NCBI RefSeq assembly: GCF_014200595.1
Contig: NZ_JACHCG010000001.1
Location: 62,001 to 126,000 of the forward strand
From: Pedobacter cryoconitis
Lineage (GTDB): Bacteria; Bacteroidota; Bacteroidia; Sphingobacteriales; Sphingobacteriaceae
Direction of reading: 5' to 3'
DNA: 64,000 nucleotides
The first letter of the stretch is position 1, and each line of letters begins with the position of its first letter. The position numbers and the translations under genes are program-made. The notes under the pieces were generated by a model. It worked only from the letters and a program-made list of their open reading frames with translations. It made no database searches and was not told the origin of the DNA. Shown here in pieces: positions 18,513 through 26,982 of the stretch.

Positions 18513-19775
18513 TTATGAATTTCGGTTTAACCTGCTAATTAATTCTGCACTTTGTAATCTGCCCTGTTCCAATCTGTCATTAAAGAAGTTTTTAGTCTGA
18601 TCAAAGTGTTGTTTATAGCCATTAATATCTCCATAACCAATAATAGACGACCATTCCCTTACTGAAGAATGGAATTCAAGATCATCTGCGCGGATTTGTT
18701 TGTCATAAATGGCAGCGGCAATCGATTCTTCCAGTAACTCTTCGTTTCTGAACAAATATTCCACAATTCCCAGGCGTAAACGAAAGGGTGGGGTCTGACA
18801 AATCAGGTTGTCATATGGATTGATTTTCAGGTGGTACCAGGCATCGGCCATACTCAGTAAGCTTAAATGTGAATTGGGTGTATGTGGTGCCCCGGTTCCT
18901 GATAATGAAAACTCCTTCATGACCTGGTTGTCCAGTAACAGGAATTGTTTGTCATCAGGAAAAAGGAAATGCTTAACTTCTTTAATACGTTGGCGGAATT
19001 CTGCCTCTTTTTCCATGATCATCAGCTTAAACAGCTCTGATTCGGATTGCGCATAACGTTTGATCTGGTGACGTGCATAAGGGTTCATGATTGCCAGACC
19101 TGCATAAATGTGAGATTTGTAGCTGAAAATCCGCAGCATTGTCAAAATCTTTACATTATCTATCCCACCCAGGTAAGATGGGTTTTCCCATGGAAAAAAT
19201 CCTGCTTCTTTCCATGCCGTTCCCATACTTTCAAAACCCATGTGGGTTACTGCTTGTGTATCGGCTACAATTTTATCGTGTTCATGGTAATCTTTCATTT
19301 CTACGATGTCAGAACCTAAAACTGCAAGCAGATCAGTCATTCGGGTATAAGCAGCCGTATCACAACGGTGTGGAATAACAATTAAAGTTTGCCCTTTGGG
19401 GTCAAAGCCAGGGCCATGTAAAGAATGACAGGTAATAATATTAACGTCCTTCGGTAAATATTTCTCAAAGGCGGCGATCTCCGGATGTTTTACAGAGGTT
19501 TGGCCGGCGACAATAGCACCGTATTTAGTAGAAGCGCCATAAAGTGCAACTACTTCTTCTATTTTTTCCGCTTCCACAGCATAAAATATCACGTCACACT
19601 TGCGGGATACTGCATTTCCGTCAATTAATATTTCTATACCGAAAGGGGTTAATTCCTCTTCCAGCTTTTCTCTGAAGACCGGGAGGTCTGCACCGCAAAC
19701 CTGATGTCCTGCTTTAGCAAAATGCTTTGCATAAAGTTTGCCCATGTCTCCCAGGCCAATAATTCCTATATCCAT
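18513..19775 (-). CDS. Prephenate dehydrogenase, yeast Tyr1-like
   Basis: A 420-residue NAD(P)-binding protein, start set at ATG 19775 (MDIGIIGLGDMGKLYAKHFA). It carries the Rossmann glycine motif and the segments TSVKHPEIAAFEKYLPKD, HSLHGP, HDKIVADTQAVTH, YAGLAIMNPYA, PNSHLSLLSMADAW and LEFHSSVREWSSI. As I recall fungal Tyr1, these match closely, more than they match bacterial TyrA. The reaction would be prephenate to 4-hydroxyphenylpyruvate in tyrosine synthesis. No other aromatic pathway gene is near; a histidine kinase gene follows by 5 bases. Confidence 0.82.
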   Translation of the reverse strand: MDIGIIGLGDMGKLYAKHFAKAGHQVCGADLPVFREKLEEELTPFGIEILIDGNAVSRKCDVIFYAVEAEKIEEVVALYGASTKYGAIVAGQTSVKHPEIAAFEKYLPKDVNIITCHSLHGPGFDPKGQTLIVIPHRCDTAAYTRMTDLLAVLGSDIVEMKDYHEHDKIVADTQAVTHMGFESMGTAWKEAGFFPWENPSYLGGIDNVKILTMLRIFSYKSHIYAGLAIMNPYARHQIKRYAQSESELFKLMIMEKEAEFRQRIKEVKHFLFPDDKQFLLLDNQVMKEFSLSGTGAPHTPNSHLSLLSMADAWYHLKINPYDNLICQTPPFRLRLGIVEYLFRNEELLEESIAAAIYDKQIRADDLEFHSSVREWSSIIGYGDINGYKQHFDQTKNFFNDRLEQGRLQSAELISRLNRNS

Positions 19776-19894
19776 CTCAATATTATATATGGCAAATAAG
19801 CGAAATTCTATGGGAAATGGAATGATTATCGCCATTTTTATCATAACGATCACGGTGATAATTATTTGTAAAATAGTTTATTTTTGTAATTATT

Positions 19895-19902
19895 TATATT
19901 TG
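19895..19902 (+). promoter_or_regulatory. Promoter -7 element TATATTTG
   Basis: TATATTTG matches TAnnTTTG and lies 84 bases before the ATG at 19986. No convincing -33 TTTG at the usual distance is seen. Confidence 0.35.
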
Positions 19903-19985
19903 TACTTTATTTAAAAAATAATCATGCGTCAATTTCTGGTACAGAATTTTGCTGCCGGAGATGGTAAATTGATTAGAATATATTT

Positions 19986-20363
19986 ATGATGGATCAAAAA
20001 CAAAACGAGGTTAAAATTATTCAGACTTCCCGTGAAAATTCAAATGCTGCTATTCTTAAAGGAGATGCAGCGGGTGTTGCACAGTATTGGATGGATGATA
20101 TTATTGTTATTTCTGGTGAAGGTGGTCAGTATGCAGGAAAAAAGCTACTGTTGAAAGTGTTTACAGAAATGTTCCAGGAAGACAAGCCTGTTTTTGAACG
20201 GATACCTTCGGTGATTACGATTGGGGACAGTGGTGTACTGGCATGGGAAACAGGAGAATGGAATTATAAAACTGAAAAGTTCAGAGGTAATTATTCGGCT
20301 ATGTGGCGGAAAATTAAAGGAAAGTGGCTTACACAAGCTGAGCTTTTTGTTTCGCTGGATTAG
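19986..20363 (+). CDS. NTF2/SnoaL-like (DUF4440-type) protein
   Basis: A 125-residue soluble protein with a cone-shaped NTF2 fold by its pattern: N-terminal helix (SRENSNAAILKGDAAGVAQYW), strand pairs IIVISGEGGQY and GVLAWETGEW, and YSAMWRKIKGKWLTQAELFV at the end. Such proteins are often ketosteroid-isomerase-like or of unknown function. Two ATG codons (19986, 19989) are possible starts. A single-gene unit with a promoter motif upstream. Confidence 0.78.
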   Translation: MMDQKQNEVKIIQTSRENSNAAILKGDAAGVAQYWMDDIIVISGEGGQYAGKKLLLKVFTEMFQEDKPVFERIPSVITIGDSGVLAWETGEWNYKTEKFRGNYSAMWRKIKGKWLTQAELFVSLD

Positions 20364-20405
20364 AAGAGATAATATAACTTATTTTAATTAATAGTTTATA
20401 CTGGG

Positions 20406-20486
20406 TTTGTTTTGTTACAAAAAATACTAGAAACTGCCTTTGTTTTGTTACAATATTAGGTTAGATTTGGATTTGTTATGTTACAA
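20406..20486. repeat. Three 15-bp repeats with exact 33-bp period
   Basis: TTTGTTTTGTTACAA occurs at 20406-20420 and 20439-20453, and TTTGTTATGTTACAA at 20472-20486; starts are 33 bases apart, about three helical turns. They sit directly ahead of the AAA ATPase pseudogene start at 20506. Regularly spaced repeats on one DNA face suggest a protein-binding array, perhaps an operator. Confidence 0.6.
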
Positions 20487-20505
20487 AGTCTGATAATTTA
20501 ATATT

Positions 20506-21860
20506 ATGGCATTTAGAGAAATGTTGAAAACTATCTCAATCATTGGAAATTAAGCACCGGTCGCAAACCTCTTATCCCAAGGGGCGCACGTCAAGTTGGT
20601 AAAACTACTTTGATACGTGATTTTGCTAAGACTTATAAATATGGAATAATCTTAAACCTTGAAAAATTAAATGATCGCAGTTATTTTGATGATTTCGATG
20701 ATGTTCAGACAATTTTAGAGGCTTTATTTTTGGCTTATAGTATACCCTCATCGGCTATTTCAAATACGCTATTATTTATTGACGAAATACAAGAAAGTCC
20801 AAAAGCTATTCAGTTATTGCGTTATTTCTATGAAGAAATACCCGATCTTCATGTGATTAGTGCTGGATCTCTTTTGGAGTTTGCAATGCAAAAAGTCCAT
20901 AGTTTCCCAGTGGGGAGGGTAGATTTTTTATATCTTCATCCATTAAATTTTCAGGAATATCTGTAAGCTACAGGAAAACAAGAATTGTTGAAACATTTGC
21001 AATCTGCTCCTGTCAATATAATTGCTCATAAACTATTGATGGAAGCATTTCATCGTTATGCAATTATTGGGGGGATGCCAGAAGTGATAAAAACAGACGT
21101 CCAGCAACATAGCCTTTCCGATTTACCCAGGATATATGAAAGTATTTGGGGTACTTATAAAAATGATGTCGAGAAATATACATCCAATGAAACAGAGAGG
21201 AAGATTATTAAGCATTTAATGGACACTTCTCCCTTATACCTTGATGAACGGATTAAATTTCAAGGATTTGGTAATTCAAACTATAAATCAAGGGAAGTTG
21301 GAGAGGCGTTCAGGACGCTTAATGACGCGAAAATTGTACTTTTAATTTATCCTACAACCGACATGCATCCTCCGGTGAAAGCAGATTTGAAAAAATCGCC
21401 GCGTTTACAATTCCTTGATACTGGTTTAGTTAATTATTCTGTCGGTATTCAGTCGGAAATGCTTGCGATGAATGATTTAAATAATGCTTACAAGGGGGCA
21501 ATTATACCACATTTAGTCACGCAGGAACTAATATCGCTACAAAGTATTTCAGCACACACACCTAATTTTTGGGTGAGGGAAAAGTCTCAATCAAATGCGG
21601 AGGTAGATTTACTTTATTCTTATCAGCGTTTTGTTATTCCTATTGAAATAAAATCGGGAAGCACAGGCAGTTTAAAGTCACTTCACCAATTTATTGACGC
21701 ATCTGATCATCCTTATACTATTCGTATGTATGCAGGTTTTTTTAATATTGAGAAAGCAATTACACCAAACAAAAAACCATACCTGCTAATGAATTTACCT
21801 TACTATGCAGGTACTTCACTGCCACAATACATCGAATGGTTTGTCAAACAGGAATTTTAA
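20506..21860 (+). pseudogene. AAA_14/DUF4143 ATPase, inactivated by frameshift and stop
   Basis: The parent is a single-chain AAA ATPase of about 450 residues. Walker A (RGARQVGKTTL) and Walker B (LLFIDEIQES) are seen, then the DUF4143 part with VREKSQSNAEVDLLY and PIEIKSGSTGS at the nuclease-like C-terminus. Two lesions are visible. Near the start, the ATG frame from 20506 (MAFREM) is out of phase with the homologous frame (VENYLNHWKLSTGRKPLI), implying a one-base shift around 20520-20528. At 20964-20966 TAA interrupts the frame between NFQEYL and ATGKQELL, where a glutamate codon would fit. The function of intact relatives is not established. Confidence 0.85.
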
Positions 21861-21901
21861 TTCAAACTGACTTCTACAGGCATCAAAGGAAATTCAAAAA
21901 T

Positions 21902-23506
21902 CTATTTACAATATACTTTTACTAATTCCATCAATTCACGGTTTTTTCCAGCTAAATATACTTTTTGCTTTTCAAGCCAGAGTGCTTTTCCAGCAACATC
22001 TTCTTTACCGGTAGTCAACATTTGCGTCACTGAAGCCATGGCTGGCATACCTGGCCCTGTTTTATGTTCCACGCTTTGCACAGGATCAAGCGCTGCCTGT
22101 AACTGCTTTTCAGAAATGGCCAGTTCCTGTCCTAACCTTTCCTTAGCTGCGTGCTGAATCATTGCTATAGTAATATGATCAGCGGTTTTCTTTTCCTTTA
22201 TCGCCTGATTAACAACAGCTGCAATGACTTCATGTGCATCTCTGAAATCAAGATCAGCACTCCTGACCAATATATCCGCAAGATCAGTCATGGTAGAGAA
22301 ATTTTCCCTTGCGTATTTAAGCATAGTTTCCTTATTGACATGCAAAGTACTCACCACACCGGTCATAGTATGTGTTGCGGCCAAAAGTGCATCCAGAGAC
22401 TTTGGTTCCAGCATAACCCTGACACCACTATGCTGATACTCAATACCATTTAATGAGGTCAATATGGACATCAATTGTCCGGTAGTTATTGCTGCTGCTT
22501 TGCGGGTTCTCTCCAGCGCATCAGGATTCTTTTTCTGCGGCATCATGCTACTTATCCCCGCATAGGAATTATCCATTTCTACCGAGTTATATTCATCAGT
22601 ACTCCAAAGCTGTAATTCCGAAGCCAGGCGACTCAGCTCACTCATGAAAATTGCGTTATCAGCAGCGAATTCAGCGATATGATCCCAGCCAGCAGCTCCT
22701 TCTATGGTATTGACTACAAGTTTATTAAAGCCCATCAGCTCAGCAACTCTAAATCTATCGAGGTTCCAGCTCGTACCACCGCTGGCTCCAGATCCCAGAG
22801 GACATTGATCAATACGTTCATAAAGCTGAAGATAGCGGTCCGAACTCTTTGCAAGACTTTCATCAATCGCCGTTAAATAATGAGCTAATGTACCCGGTTG
22901 TGCCTCTTTTCTATGCGTATAAATCACCATTACAGTTTGCAGGTGATCCGCAGCTTTAGTCTGAATTGCTGTGCGCAGTTTGAGGACAGCTCCGATCACT
23001 TCAAGCAGCTGGTCACGTAAAAACATGCGATTGATAGTATTGTCCAGATCATTACGGCTGCGGCCAATGTGCATTTTTCCACCAACACTGCCCACTTCTT
23101 TGATCAGTTGTGCTTCATAAGGAAGATATACCTGTAAAGACGGATTTCTTAGTGCAAGCTGATCTGTTTTTAGCAAGCCGTTAAGTATAGTTTTAGCTTC
23201 TTTACCGCTGATGATCTTTTGTTCGGCCAGCATGATTACATAAGCTTTATGCGATAGTGTCTGATAAGGGAATGTAACGCTGACCAGATTCTTAGTACTG
23301 ACTTCATAATCATAAAGCTCCTGAAATTCCGGAGCCTTTGATCCCGAAGTACGTCCGATCCGGCTGGCATCTTGCAGGTTTTTGCCCGTGGTATTATTTG
23401 AACTCTCCATTGTTAAACCTTTTTCGTTTATTAACTGCGCTTCCAATTTTAATGGCAAAAACAAATTAATTGCCGTTACGAATAAATAGTAAAATTTAAA
23501 TTTCAT
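21902..23506 (-). CDS. Exported argininosuccinate-lyase-like protein
   Basis: A 534-residue member of the argininosuccinate lyase / fumarase superfamily. Signatures seen are HIGRSRNDLDNT, THRKEAQPGTLAHYL, PLGSGASGGTSWNLDR and the catalytic-serine loop GISSMMPQKKNPDALE. It starts with a hydrophobic leader and a cleavage-like site (LFLPLKLEAQ, about residue 24), which housekeeping ArgH lacks, so it appears to act in the periplasm. It is also longer than ArgH, and no arginine genes are near. Relatives include lyases acting on other N-succinyl compounds, so the substrate is uncertain. Confidence 0.8.
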   Translation of the reverse strand: MKFKFYYLFVTAINLFLPLKLEAQLINEKGLTMESSNNTTGKNLQDASRIGRTSGSKAPEFQELYDYEVSTKNLVSVTFPYQTLSHKAYVIMLAEQKIISGKEAKTILNGLLKTDQLALRNPSLQVYLPYEAQLIKEVGSVGGKMHIGRSRNDLDNTINRMFLRDQLLEVIGAVLKLRTAIQTKAADHLQTVMVIYTHRKEAQPGTLAHYLTAIDESLAKSSDRYLQLYERIDQCPLGSGASGGTSWNLDRFRVAELMGFNKLVVNTIEGAAGWDHIAEFAADNAIFMSELSRLASELQLWSTDEYNSVEMDNSYAGISSMMPQKKNPDALERTRKAAAITTGQLMSILTSLNGIEYQHSGVRVMLEPKSLDALLAATHTMTGVVSTLHVNKETMLKYARENFSTMTDLADILVRSADLDFRDAHEVIAAVVNQAIKEKKTADHITIAMIQHAAKERLGQELAISEKQLQAALDPVQSVEHKTGPGMPAMASVTQMLTTGKEDVAGKALWLEKQKVYLAGKNRELMELVKVYCK

Positions 23507-23628
23507 AATGAACGCAAAGTATGGAGAAATATTTATTTAATGAAACAAAGTTGCATTAAATAAATAATGAATAAGTATTGGAAAGCCTGCTTGTTGTAAA
23601 TGGATTGTGCAGCTTTTATGATTTGAAA

Positions 23629-24420
23629 TTACCTTGATATAGAAACGTTTACAATATTGAATATTTGTTGAACTTCTTTAAGCTTTATCTTGAAATCTGT
23701 GTAGATTGCCTTATCAGGATTTAAGGAATGACATGTTATTATACCTTTTTCAACATCATGATCAATAATTCTTTTAATTACTATTCCATCATTTCTAGTT
23801 ACAATCACATAATCCTTATACCGGTGTGTATGGAATTTTGATCGCCAATAATCTTGTACGATTTCACGACCGGTGGCAATACTTCCATCAGGAATACTTT
23901 CTTTTGTATTATCATCCATGCTGTCACCAACTATTTCAAAAGCTCTGTAATTTCCCTTATGCTGTTTCTGAACAATAATTGAATGTTTGGGCAGCTCTTC
24001 AATATAAATGGGGTCAGTAAAACCAGAAAGATACCCAGCGTAAGCATATTCACTTACTAATGGCATGATCATTAAATACTGTCCATCAGATAAATTAATA
24101 AATGGTGTTTCTCCTTGTTCGATAGGATATGCTAAGTTGCCAATAGTTTTTGCGTTTACCATATTACTCTCAGAAGATTCATCAAGTTTGTTACGCTGTA
24201 AACTATTAATTATTTCGGTGTTAGATATACCAAATACTTCAGCTTCAGATGTATTAAAGGTATTTATTATTTTATTTACAGTTTCTCTGGACATATTCAC
24301 GCTATCAAAATAATCGTAAATAGCCGATCTCGAAATACCAAGTAATGTTGCCGCCTTAGTTTTAGCTATTTTATGAGAAACTAGAAAATTCTTAAATTTT
24401 TCTCCTTGATAATCAGACAT
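23629..24420 (-). CDS. HTH / S24 peptidase-type repressor (phage CI/LexA-like)
   Basis: A 263-residue protein: an N-terminal helix-turn-helix (KTKAATLLGISRSAIYDYF, about residues 20-38) and a C-terminal S24 peptidase domain with serine in EIVGDSMDDNT and lysine in GIVIKRIIDH. YAYAGYLSGF resembles the Ala-Gly cleavage site of phage repressors. Such proteins self-cleave after DNA damage and release their operon. Two operator-like inverted repeats lie just upstream. No phage gene cluster is present, so it may be a solitary stress regulator or a prophage remnant. Confidence 0.88.
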   Translation of the reverse strand: MSDYQGEKFKNFLVSHKIAKTKAATLLGISRSAIYDYFDSVNMSRETVNKIINTFNTSEAEVFGISNTEIINSLQRNKLDESSESNMVNAKTIGNLAYPIEQGETPFINLSDGQYLMIMPLVSEYAYAGYLSGFTDPIYIEELPKHSIIVQKQHKGNYRAFEIVGDSMDDNTKESIPDGSIATGREIVQDYWRSKFHTHRYKDYVIVTRNDGIVIKRIIDHDVEKGIITCHSLNPDKAIYTDFKIKLKEVQQIFNIVNVSISR

Positions 24421-24431
24421 ATATTAAATAT

Positions 24432-24481
24432 TGTAAAGTATAACGCTACATTTATATTGAATTGTGTAGTTTATCACTACA
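24432..24481. promoter_or_regulatory. Two operator-like inverted repeats upstream of the S24 repressor gene
   Basis: The first, 24432-24450, begins TGTA and ends GCTACA; the second, 24465-24481, is TGTAGT-5 bases-ACTACA, a perfect 6-base inverted repeat. They share the half-site CTACA and are about 33 bases apart, which is typical of a dimeric repressor with two operators. They lie 12-61 bases before the repressor gene start. Confidence 0.65.
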
Positions 24482-24652
24482 TTTGTTGTGTGAGAAAGAT
24501 ATTTTGTGTTCAGTGTTGCGCTGCAAATATAAGGATTAGTTTCACAGCTAAAATTATTATATAGACAATAAGCGATAGTTTATTGTAATGTTGTCCTGCT
24601 TAGAGATAGGCCGGGTTTTCTGCGTGCCAGGCTAAACAACTGGCTTAAAAAT

Positions 24653-25990
24653 ATGCAAGTAAACTCAATTACAGATTTGATCAACACTATCGACCCTGCC
24701 ATAAATAAGTTTAACAATGTTTTAGGCTATTATTCTCCTGGAGATAATGGAGGTGGTGATTTCTATTGGGATAGTTCCTGTACAGAAGTTGTAAATAATG
24801 GAACTGTATTGAGTTCTGTTTTTACAACATCAGGCAGATGGAAAAGAGTAATCAGTGGTGAAACCAATGTAAAATGGTTTGGTGCCAGAGGTAACGGGAG
24901 TAATGATTCAGTACATTTTAAGAATGCAATCGATACGGGAAAAAATATATATGTTCCAGAAGGCATTTATTCTGTATCTGGTTTGGTTTTAAAATTGAAT
25001 CAGGTCATTTATGGGCAAAGTACTTTGTCCGAACTTCACGCTATTGAGACTGATAAACCGCTGTTAACAATCACTCGTTTTGGTGGAGTAAGCCAACTCA
25101 CTTTATATTCTTCGTATTATGTTTCTGATATAAATTTTTGTGCAATTAAGGTTTTAAATGAGGGATACAATGTAATCTGTGAAAAATTGAGGATTGTTGG
25201 TGGCTTTACCAATGCAATTAATTGCTCTGGCTCAAGTAATGTTAATATCAGCAATAATTTCATCAGCGGAATGATGGGGCCGCAAATATTTATTAGTTAT
25301 GGAACACATAATATAATTGAGAATAATAAAATGGAAAAATGCAGGGGCACTTCATTTATAAAATTAATGAACGCTGCTTCTGTTATTATAAAACATAATT
25401 ATATTGGTGGTGGAGATACCGATAGGCCGGGTGCCCAAGGTATTTATGCCGAAACTGTACCTCCGGCAGATCATAAAGAAGGAGACCCTTTTTATCATTA
25501 CACCTACCTCGTTATTGATTCTAATGATATTGACAACATTGGTGGACAGGCTGTTGCAATAAAAAGTTGTTTTTCTGTTAAAATCAAGGGAAATTGGTTT
25601 TCGGCGGGTAGAACTAATGGAGTGAGTTCTGTCTTATTAAATGATTGCAAACGTATCGATATATCTGGTAATGATATCTATACAAGTGGGTACATGGGAC
25701 TGCAAATTACAGATTGTGAAGTTGGTTCAATTACAAATAACCAAATAGAAATGAGTAAAGATACGGGTGTGTTTTTGCTGCGCTCAAGGCTATTTTCAAT
25801 TACTGGTAACCAAATTGGTAACTTAACCGGACTAGAAGACGGCTATGGAGGTATGATGAAAGTAGGTGTGTCAGAAAATCAAGGAGACAATAATATAATT
25901 TCTAATAATATTTTCAGAGCGATTGAAGTAACTAACTTATATCATGAAGGCTCTAATAATATTGTGAATGATAATATTTTTATCAAGTAA
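24653..25990 (+). CDS. Right-handed beta-helix (pectate-lyase-like) protein
   Basis: A 445-residue protein without a signal peptide. The N-terminus (LGYYSPGDNGGGDFYWD, GRWKRVISG, VKWFGARGNGSNDS) matches the head of tail-spike and pectate-lyase-superfamily proteins; the rest is repeated Asn-rich coils (ISNNFISG, IIENNKMEKC, IDSNDIDNIG, ISGNDIYTSG, ITGNQIGN). Such proteins bind or cut polysaccharides. The lack of a signal peptide and the neighbouring phage-type repressor are in keeping with a phage tail-spike origin, but no other phage genes surround it. Confidence 0.8.
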   Translation: MQVNSITDLINTIDPAINKFNNVLGYYSPGDNGGGDFYWDSSCTEVVNNGTVLSSVFTTSGRWKRVISGETNVKWFGARGNGSNDSVHFKNAIDTGKNIYVPEGIYSVSGLVLKLNQVIYGQSTLSELHAIETDKPLLTITRFGGVSQLTLYSSYYVSDINFCAIKVLNEGYNVICEKLRIVGGFTNAINCSGSSNVNISNNFISGMMGPQIFISYGTHNIIENNKMEKCRGTSFIKLMNAASVIIKHNYIGGGDTDRPGAQGIYAETVPPADHKEGDPFYHYTYLVIDSNDIDNIGGQAVAIKSCFSVKIKGNWFSAGRTNGVSSVLLNDCKRIDISGNDIYTSGYMGLQITDCEVGSITNNQIEMSKDTGVFLLRSRLFSITGNQIGNLTGLEDGYGGMMKVGVSENQGDNNIISNNIFRAIEVTNLYHEGSNNIVNDNIFIK

Positions 25991-26003
25991 CTTTAAACAA
26001 GAT

Positions 26004-26043
26004 ATAGGAATAGGATCTTATTAAATTGAGATCCTATTCCTAT
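26004..26043 (+). terminator. Strong hairpin after the beta-helix gene
   Basis: Fifteen-base perfect arms at 26004-26018 and 26029-26043 (core AGGAATAGGATCT) with a 10-base loop, 14 bases after the beta-helix stop. It overlaps any longer reading frame of the next gene and supports the ATG start at 26074. Confidence 0.85.
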
Positions 26044-26073
26044 TTAAAATCTGACTTAACAATCTTAAAAAAA

Positions 26074-26913
26074 ATGCTTACTATTCAGAATTTTCATCCC
26101 GCAGAATGTCTCAGAAATCATGTTAAATATTTCTGGAAACTGGAAGCAGGTGAACTGAATAGTACCCGTCAGTGTTTTCAGATTTTTCCGGATGGTTTAC
26201 CTGGATTACTCTTTCATCATCACCATGGCAAGCAGGCATTGGAACTGCCTGACAAACAAAAACTACCTGCTTCCTTTGTATATGGCCTTTCAACCCGCGC
26301 CTTTACCAATTATACCAATATTGGATTTTCTGCCATTGGTGTAAGTTTATATCCATGGGCACTTCATACGATCTTTAAGATAAACAGCGCTGAATTCAGT
26401 AATCAAATGGTAGCTCTTGAAGACCTGACCGATTTTACGCTAAATGAAAGGCTGTTTAATGCTCCTGACGCTGATAACGCAATTAAAATTCTATCCGGTT
26501 ATCTGATTCAAAAGATAAATTACACCCTCAGTGAAGATCTTGTTATAAAGGACTCAATCCAGCAGATCAGCAATAACCCTGAAGCTTTAATTCGTGATTT
26601 AATCAGGAATTATCAGTTAAGTGAGCGGCAATTTGAACGGCGTTTTAAACATACGACAGGCGTTAGTCCATATCAATATTCCAAAGTTCTCAGATTTCAA
26701 AGATCGCTTACCAAGCTTAACTTTTACCCGGATGAACATCTTTCCGCTATTGCTTACAGCTCAGGGTTCGCAGATCAATCTCATTTTATCCGGGAATTCA
26801 AGCAGTATTCCGGAGTTACGCCAAATTCCTATCTGAAAATAAAACAGCAAAACCAGCACTTATTATCCGGTCATGTTCAGCATACTATACCGCAACGGAT
26901 TTTGTTGATTTAA
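26074..26913 (+). CDS. AraC-family transcriptional regulator
   Basis: A 279-residue regulator starting at ATG 26074; an upstream frame would run into the terminator hairpin. The first 170 residues form a ligand or dimer domain with a DUF6597-like look (FHPAECLRNHVKYFWKLEAG, FPDGLPGLLFHH). The C-terminal AraC domain has two helix-turn-helix units: LIRNYQLSERQFERRFKHTTGVSPYQY and AIAYSSGFADQSHFIREFKQYSGVTPNSY. The MBL-fold gene 69 bases downstream may be a target. Confidence 0.9.
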   Translation: MLTIQNFHPAECLRNHVKYFWKLEAGELNSTRQCFQIFPDGLPGLLFHHHHGKQALELPDKQKLPASFVYGLSTRAFTNYTNIGFSAIGVSLYPWALHTIFKINSAEFSNQMVALEDLTDFTLNERLFNAPDADNAIKILSGYLIQKINYTLSEDLVIKDSIQQISNNPEALIRDLIRNYQLSERQFERRFKHTTGVSPYQYSKVLRFQRSLTKLNFYPDEHLSAIAYSSGFADQSHFIREFKQYSGVTPNSYLKIKQQNQHLLSGHVQHTIPQRILLI

Positions 26914-26982
26914 TTTTCACCTGCCGGTTTTATTCTATTCCGGACCTCAGTAATTACTGAGCTTTGAAGAAAATTCTAAATC

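Noticed and set aside
20506..20553. Short peptide gene from ATG 20506
   Set aside because: It is the out-of-frame beginning of the decayed ATPase, not a separate gene.
23629..25990. Complete prophage
   Set aside because: Only a repressor and a beta-helix protein are found; no integrase, terminase, capsid or tail genes.
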